From contig NC_089457.1 in NCBI RefSeq assembly GCF_026210795.1, positions 1,488,001 through 1,552,000 of the forward strand: DNA of 64,000 nucleotides, written 5' to 3'. Shown here in pieces: positions 57,126 through 64,000 of this stretch (its first letter is position 1; each line of letters begins with the position of its first letter). Made by a program: the position numbers and the translations under genes. This DNA comes from Rhizophagus irregularis (lineage: Eukaryota > Glomeromycota > Glomeromycetes > Glomerales > Glomeraceae). A model generated the notes under the pieces. That model was given only the letters and a program-made list of their open reading frames with translations, did no database searches and was not told the origin of the DNA.

Positions 57126-60100
57126 ATCTACCCCAGTATTACCACCAAATTTTTTACCCCCACGTGACTCTGTGGCGCAACTCATTTACACGTCACAAAA
57201 CTAAGAATTTTTTTATTAACAAAATTTTTTCTTTTTTTCTTTTTTTTTTAATGTTAAGCAAAATTAAATGCAATTTATATAATGTAATTATATAATAACA
57301 TGTAAAATTTCTCTCTTTTAAATAAAGTTATTTGACAAAAAAAATGGTTTTTATAGAAACATAGTGTTCAGACTTCACGATTTCAAAATTCCTTTAAACT
57401 TTATTACAAAAAAAAACCTTTATCTTTTATTGTATAACCACATTTTCACTGAATAAATAAATTAAGAAACAATTAATTTACAAATAATCTTTAATATTGT
57501 AGTTTCTATAATAAAATACACAATAAATAAATAAATATTACCTTATTGCTAGCATTAATTAAAAAACAAAGTGTTATGTGAATGATCTTTAAATCGTGGC
57601 ATTGTTCTTTTTCGTTTGTAAAATGTAATTTTGGATAGCATTTTCTCAATTGGCTTAAAATTCTTCTCAACACCTTTTACCCATTTAAAGTTTCTTTTAC
57701 TTTATTGATCTCTAAAAATCTCTAGCGATCTTTCCATAACATCTATAAGATGATCGTACAATTCCTCATAAACGTATGTATTTTCATCTTCAATAATTTC
57801 AATATTAGTCACTATTGGCAAAGAAAGTTGTGTACAAACTTGTGAAAAAGAAGTATCGATAAAAGGATACTGGTAATGACAATGAACATTATCAAAAAAC
57901 TGATTGTCTACTGCTTCTTTTTGCTGCACAAGATGTTTGCAAATAAAAAAATGACTCGTCAAAAATGCAAAGCATCCACAAACCCAATTGTTAATATCCA
58001 TTGAATATGTATTATGATTAATTGTGCGTTTTGAAAGTTCTTTCCACTCTCTTTTAAATGCCTTTCGCCATTATGCCTTTTCACGTCCTGCTTAAAAAAA
58101 TTTGTTCAAATTTCTTTGTTAAAGTGGAATTAATTGTTCCATTATGACAAACACTACCAAATCCAAGCGTGGGTGAAAGAATTTGTATAAAAAATCACGT
58201 TTTAGTACCTTCCAATGAGCCTCAACAAACATATTTGTTTTAAAAATTGAAAGTTTATCATTACATCCTGCTCTTAACCATAAATACCAACGTTCAGCAT
58301 TATACCACTCATTCCATAAGTAAACCCAAAGCTATGGTAAAGAATTTTGTTTACAAAAGTTGTAAATTTCCTCTACAGCATTTGTCCAAATTTGGATAGA
58401 TGAATGAAATTCTCCATTAACTGTTGGAATAAGAGGATGTCAGTGAAGATGATCATTCATCATATTCCACACTAATGAACGTAATTCTTTTGGACAAAAA
58501 ATTGTTTTTTCTTTAATTATAGGTCGAAATAAAGGGTCAATAAAGGAAAATAATTGATGTGCTGCTTCGCCATTATAATTAATTTGTTGGAGTTTTTTGT
58601 TACTTCCTAACTTTGCTTTTACAGCTTTTTTTATGTGCCAGAGGCACAATTGTATCTTAATATTTTTCCATACAAACTGCGCTGCAGAGATTTGTGTGAA
58701 ATCCTTATCAGTTATAAAGAACTCAGGCTCAAGTCCAAATGTTATTAATTTTAATAAAAAATCAATAATAACACCTATACGAATACCATTTCCACAGTTC
58801 CCATTATTTTCTAAAAACAAATATGATAACGGAAAACCCATGCCATCTACTTCTGCATGAACCACATATAGTTCAAATTTCAGATTGTTTGTGTTATCTA
58901 AAATTAGTAATAGGAGTATAATAGGTAAATAAAGTTATATACTAAATAAATGCTAATTAAAATTTCATTTTTTTAATTAAATTAATGATATTTACATGTC
59001 GCATCAACACCAATTTCACTTACTTTAAATTGAGAATTTTTCAATATATTCCAAAAGTTAGTTAAAAATCCAAAAGCCTTTAGATTATCTTTTTGAAATA
59101 TTATATGATATGACTTTTCTTTAAGCCACTTTTGTGCTGAAGAAAAAGAGTCATTATCGCGTTTATATCTTTTTTTGCCTATTTCAGACCACCAAAAATG
59201 AACTTGCTTTTGTCGAATATTAATATCTAAACCTTGTTCAACAAGTCGTTTATAAATTTCATACGGTAATAAATCTATATTATCCAATATAAATTGTTTA
59301 ATTTCTGGTGAAATTGAAGTATCTGCTTTTTTTGGATGTAAATGATGTTTTATTTCTATATTAGATGATGCAAGATCTTCAAAAATAGTAATCTTAATGC
59401 AGCCGTTACAAGTATAACGATGTATTGATTGCCTATCACAATGTTTTTGAGAATCTGGATATTTTTTTATTTTTTTGGCCAAACCTTTTCATTGAGAACA
59501 ACGATAAAAATAAGTTATTGACTTTGACTTGTTTTCATACATGTGATGATATCTTAGATTGTTTAAACCAAAAATAAATATGTTTGAAAATTGGTTTATT
59601 GTAAAATAAATAAATTAAATTAAAAATCTATTGCATTTAAAATAAAATTGCCTTACATCCATACATAATCATCTATATCGATATCATTTTTATAACTGAT
59701 ATTTTTATAATGTTAGCCCTATCCTTTGAATTTCCTTCTAACGTAACAATATTTATAGTACAAGAAAACGCAAGCTCTTGATTTCCTATATTTTCTTGAT
59801 TTTCAGATTCTTCTTTTTCAAATGCATTAAGAATCTCTGGTAAAAATTTATATAATTCGTTTAATTCAATTGATATTTGGTTACCAGTTTTGGCATTTGT
59901 CTATTGTTTACGTTATTGATAAGCTTTTTTGCCTTGTTCGTAACATGTAATACAATATTTGTATGATTTTTTACTAGTAATAAACACGCTTAAAGGAAGA
60001 TTTCTCTCGCACCCTTTGCAGTATTGATATTCATTACCAATATTATTATTAGTTCTAAAAGGTTCCATATTACCGTTACCTATAAATGAAAGAAAAATAA

Positions 60101-60533
60101 AATTACTAAAAAAAATTACCAAAAAACAAACTTGGAAATATGGCTTTCAAGCCAAATAAAATTTGGATAAAATTCTATAATATGATTTCTATTTAAAACA
60201 CAATGTACTACTACAATAAACTTTATTTAAAATATGAAAAAAAAAAGATTTTCTGTGTACACATTTTCTTAACTTTTAGCAATTAAACAAAATTATATTC
60301 ATCTTATGTGGTAAACTTTCATATTTCTACTTACTAATATAGTGTTTTCTTTCTCTTAATTGCAAAGAAAAAAAGCTTGAGAAAAAATTTTTCTTTAAAC
60401 GAAATATGGAATAAAATAAAAATATACGTGTTACAAAATAATTGTATTGGCATATACATAAGCTATAAAACAAATAACAACGTCATCATAAAATACGTGG
60501 AGGTAAAAAATTTGGTAGCAATACTGGAAAAGA
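57126..60533 (-). mobile_element. Mutator-like (MULE) transposon, decayed
   Basis: Imperfect 40-base inverted ends: ccagtattaccaccaaattt near 57135 and the complement of ccagtattgctaccaaattt near 60500-60525. The direct repeat tgcggccagtg at 56718-56728 and 60534-60544 is an 11-base target duplication, as MULEs make. The left copy is interrupted by the 389-base MITE. The element carries a broken MULE transposase gene. Confidence 0.82.
57702..60068 (-). pseudogene. MULE transposase with SWIM zinc finger, many stops
   Basis: A first exon from ATG 60068 has a Cys motif (YCKGCERNLPL and YCITCYEQ). In-frame TAA and TAG follow at about 59910 and 59900. The next part (59482-58982) holds a zinc-binding segment (SIHRYTCNGC) and a helix-turn-helix-like region. 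The catalytic MULE core is at 58865-58440 (LSYLFLENNGN, FFITDKDFTQISAAQFVW, LCLWHIKKAVKAKL). A stop at 58440 and others follow before FVEAHWKVLKRDFLYKF (about 58240-58190). A SWIM motif (WVCGCFAFLTSHFFICKHLV) lies near 57990. It would have excised the MULE; it is now non-functional. Confidence 0.85.
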
Positions 60534-60543
60534 TGCGGCCAGT

Positions 60544-60979
60544 GGCACCGACAAATTTTTCGCAATCACGTGATCGAATTTTGAGGATCATTTCCAAAAA
60601 TGGCAAGCAAATTTTAACGAAAAAATTTTTTCTTTTTATTTTTTAAATAAAGTTTATTCCAGACATTATCTCATTTTAAAATTCATATTTTATGCCTAAT
60701 TTTTCTTGTTCTGCAAGTTTACTTAGGCGATAAAGGTAGATTTTGGATACAAATTTTTGTAAAATTAATTATTTACAAATCATTATATAAAAAGTCAAAA
60801 ACCATATCTAAAACCTACTTTTATTATCTAAGTAAACTTGTAAAGTGAGCAAAATACACATTTTTTTGTAAATTTAAAAAATGTATTTTTATTTTTTATT
60901 TTTTCATTAAAATTAACCTAATCATTTTAAGAATGATCTGTAAAATCGATCACGTGATCGTGAAAAATTTGTCAATACC
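60544..60979. repeat. 436-base foldback inverted repeat
   Basis: The outer arms share gacaaatttttc, atcacgtgatcga and gatcatt (60549-60595 against 60930-60975). An inner pair shares gcaagtttacttag and ctaagtaaacttg (60713 and 60828). It adjoins the right target duplication of the MULE. A separate target duplication was not found, and a MITE is the likely nature. Confidence 0.7.
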
Positions 60980-61624
60980 ATTGGAGTAGTTAAAAAAAAT
61001 TTAAGTTAAAGATTTCTTTTTAATGTAAAGCTTTCAAATTTACATATTAAATGTATTTTCATCAGTTTTACAATATTCACTTATAAATGAAATTATAGAA
61101 AGAGATTTTGGAAATAGATTTTGACTTTAGTATATAACAACTAATTTTATTGTTTTTGCTGATCATTTCCAAAATTAAATTTATCAAAAAAACAGTTTTA
61201 TTAAATAACTCAAAAATGGCCTTCTAAACCATCTATATATCCTCTAAGTAAATTTGCAGAATGGACAAAAATACATCTAATACAGAAATTTAAAGGTTTT
61301 ATTTTAAATAAAAAAATTGCAATTTAATTTTTTTGGAAAAATCGCTACATCACACTGCGTCGTCAACCTGACATACATTTCAGGTTTCTTGTCTTCCAGC
61401 TTTATCTTGTATCAAATTTGTCTAGAGAGGTAAGAGGTTCAGAAAGCCATTTTCTATAAAAAAAAACATTTAATAAACATTTTTAACAAAAATATTAAAA
61501 AATAAAAAATATAATATTAAAAAATAAAAATATTAAAAAAATATTAAAAAATCAGCTTAATCTTGGTAGTACTTTAATACATTTCGTTTTGAAAGGCATT
61601 TTAACTCCAAGAAGCCAGTGTACC
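60980..61624. other. AT-rich region with further inverted segments, no gene
   Basis: atgtattttcatcagtttt near 61040 and aaaaatacatctaatacag near 61268 are inverted matches, suggesting another degenerate foldback element. Nothing coding is seen. Confidence 0.45.
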
Positions 61625-61692
61625 CACTAGTCGAAATAAGGCAAATCGGAAGTAAGGCAAATTGGCCAAATTTCGGCCAAATTTCGGATAAA

Positions 61693-61835
61693 TTTCGGAT
61701 ATGATCGATAATCGGCTGACATTCGGCATAGCTGATTTGCGATGCAAAATTCCGATTTCGGATATGATCGATAATCGGCTGCATATCAGATGACATTCGG
61801 CATAGCTGATTTGCGGTGCAAAATTCCGATATTTG
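61693..61835. repeat. Two-unit subterminal repeat of CACTA copy 2
   Basis: ttcggatatgatcgataatc recurs at 61693 and 61757, each followed by attcggcatagctgatttgc. The units are about 64 and 79 bases. Confidence 0.8.
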
Positions 61836-62072
61836 TTTCAAATTCTGATGTTTGCGCATTATAATATTTCGACATTCCGATAATTATATTATATGTAAAT
61901 TTGACATTTAATAATTCCGATATTTGTATTGTATTGTTTTAACATTTAATAAATTTCGATATTTGCATTATTTGAAATTTGTATTATTTTGAAATTTAAT
62001 AAATTCCGATATTTTTATTATTTGAAATTATATGTCATTTCATCAAAATAAAGTTTGAAAAAGATACTAATT

Positions 62073-64000
62073 TCAGCGAATATGAAATTTTCTATTGACT
62101 GGATTTACCGCTAAATAGACGTTTGAACTTCTCCTGCCTGAAATTCAGTATTTTGTTGGTATAAATCGGCCAAGAATATGATGAACTGGAATAATACAGT
62201 CACGGGATTCTGGGTAAAACTCAGTACCTCATAATTCAACATTGCATATTTCGTCATCTCTAACTCTGAAATGATACCGAATATTTGATGATTCTGCAGG
62301 TTTATACCAGCGAATAAATGCTAGATTATGTTCAGATAACCCATCTGGCAAATTAACGGCATGTGTAAAAAAGTATTGGACTTGTCCAGGATAGCAATCG
62401 ATATCACCACTTTCTGTCATAAATTTTGCTAAGATAAATAAGCTTTTTACATGACGTGATGATATCGAAGAGCCAAATATTTCAGAACCAATTCGGCACC
62501 TTCCAAATTGATTCATTTTAACTTGAACTATTATCGAATCTTCTGCACCCTCTCCAAACGGTTTCCGAAATTCCATCATTTCGTAGCTCGCTATGTAGTA
62601 TTCAACTATTAAGTCAAGCATATTACTTGACATTACAATATCGTTAAATACTGGTCTGAGCATTTTGCCCAGAAATGCTTCTTTTCCTGTGATGGTTGAT
62701 TTATGAATGTTTCTTGAAGTCAACCAAAATCGCCTCATTTCATCAGCAGAAAATTGGTCGGCTTCTGATAGAGAGCCAACAGATGGTCTATTACTAATCA
62801 AATCTAGGCCCTTTCGATTCCACGGAATTAATGATATTACTGATTTGATTATCAAACATCAGGCGGTGCATAATTTCTGGTTCAATTTTCCTTCTGCTAT
62901 TCAGAAAAGAGCCTAAATTTATTTTAAACAAAAGTTGATAAAAATGCATTATTTTAGAAAGTAACAAGAATATTTAAAATATTATACCTAGCATGCCATT
63001 CATGCGCTCAAAGGAAAAATACCAGAATGTATATAAAGGTCCATAGTCGAGTGAGCATTCACATAAGTGAAGTGATAAATGTAAATTCGGTGTGATTTTA
63101 TCACGACCGTAATTTTCTTCTATCAACTTCACTAGGTTAATTAGCCTCTGATGCGCCTCTTTCATGAAATCGACTTCTACAATTCGACTTACTGAAATTG
63201 AACAAATTCTCACAAAATTCACGAGAATCTTCTGGTCATTCTCAGAAAGATGTTTCCAGAGAGAGACCGTTGCATATATTGTAAAAAATATTCGCCATTG
63301 ATCCGCAGTAAAATTTGAAAATACATCTCCACAATCGACTTTTCCCGGGATTCGACCCAAGTCAGCTGGAACTTTAAATTCATCCATTTTTTTCTGAACT
63401 GTTTTCAAAATATGTGTTGTTAATACGCCATTTTCGATCCAAAGTCTTCTTACAATCCATTTTGCGATGCCCAGAAACAAGCAGTGCATTGGGTCGATTG
63501 TAATGAACCGAATTGGATCGAAATATGGTAGACGCAATAATTCAGACCATCTAACTCCAGTTTGCTTTACAAATCGTTTTCTTGCTGCGTCTGAATTACA
63601 GCGTCTCCATCCTATAGCATCTTGACGATGTTGAGCTGAATCACGGCAAGTAAACCATTCGTCCATTTCATTTATCCCAGCGAAATTATGCTGCCAATTT
63701 TCATAATTCGCCTTCTTTTCGCATCTATGACACGACACCAAAGCGGAAATATGTCCGCAAATTTTTCTTGCAGCCGGTATGTCACATGAAACAAGAATCA
63801 GAGCTGCGCGAATTCTTTTCCCTTCGACATTCATACGTTTGATTTAATGTCACTCCTTCCCAAAGTAACTTCAACTCATCAATGATTGGCGCCAGTATAG
63901 TGATTAATCTTATGTAAACTTACTTCATCTGGGCTGGGTAATAAGCCAAGAATCAAGATATTATTGCGTCGAATCTGACATCCCTCGGAAGGTTACCGAT
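62073..64000 (-). pseudogene. Tnp2-like CACTA transposase, copy 2, 3' part
   Basis: From the window edge: NLPRDVRF, LILGLLPSPDEVSLHKINHY with frameshifts, then an open stretch 63834-62974 (CDIPAARKICGH, SCHRC, RWSELLRLPYFDPI, IDPMHCLFLGIAKW, YFSFERMNG). After an intron the C-terminal part runs to TGA at 62073. Two internal TGA codons (62229-62231 and 62145-62147) stand where copy 1 has Trp and Arg. Because the stretch 63834-62974 is unbroken, it shows the original frame for copy 1. Confidence 0.85.

Larger units (their letters stand above)
61625..64000 (-). mobile_element. CACTA transposon copy 2, cut by the window end
   Basis: It starts cactagtcgaaat, differing from copy 1 (cactggtcgaaat) at one base, and is followed by subterminal gcaaatcgg/ttcggc motifs. 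The transposase gene is homologous to copy 1. The other terminus lies beyond the window. Confidence 0.82.

Noticed and set aside
61557..61859. Minus-strand frame of 100 codons at the start of CACTA copy 2
   Set aside because: It overlaps the duplicated subterminal repeat and its peptide is just the repeat translated twice.

Overview
The window is strongly AT-rich eukaryotic DNA. It has short 55-130 base introns with GTAAGT-like donors and TAG acceptors, TKL-type kinases joined to Sel1 repeats, and very dense transposons. This combination points to an arbuscular mycorrhizal fungus of the Rhizophagus type (Glomeromycotina). That placement is inferred from gene style, not from a database match.

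About 9-37 kb and both ends are transposon on transposon. A hAT element (446-9669, exact 8-base target duplication tatcaagt) is split by a second hAT (2714-8508, exact 8-base duplication gtgatgag) and also carries a 297-base MITE. Then comes a small element with TA target duplication and 23-base inverted ends (9730-36420). It has been enlarged from roughly 0.9 kb to 26.7 kb by a CACTA element (9958-17723), a tRNA-like SINE (17795-18341), a LINE (18359-26171), a CACTG/CACTA-ended DDE element with a C2H2 gene (26192-34742) and a 5'-truncated LINE (35256-36366). Nearly all of these coding regions carry frameshifts or stop codons.

The host-gene island is 40.5-56.5 kb. Two intact minus-strand genes with the same seven-exon structure (40499-45100 and 51946-56511) encode about 1,360-residue proteins: an N-terminal protein kinase, five Sel1 repeats, and a long C-terminal region with a MACPF/perforin-like signature (GH-I-x7-GG). 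Between them, on the plus strand, lies a separate MACPF-like gene (49248-51334) with the same signature. One kinase has a canonical HRD loop and the other has HCD (non-RD type). Kinase signalling, a Sel1 scaffold and a possible pore-forming domain in one chain, beside a free pore-forming relative, suggests a cell-death, defence or self-recognition module. This is the best candidate here for an under-described system; its function is inference.

Beyond the island lie a 389-base hAT-type MITE placed exactly on the target duplication of a decayed MULE (57126-60533), a large foldback repeat (60544-60979), and the 3' part of a second CACTA element (61625 to the window end). The 36.4-40.5 kb stretch holds two more MITEs and a broken Pif1/Helitron-type helicase. 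I found no rRNA gene, convincing tRNA gene or CRISPR array.
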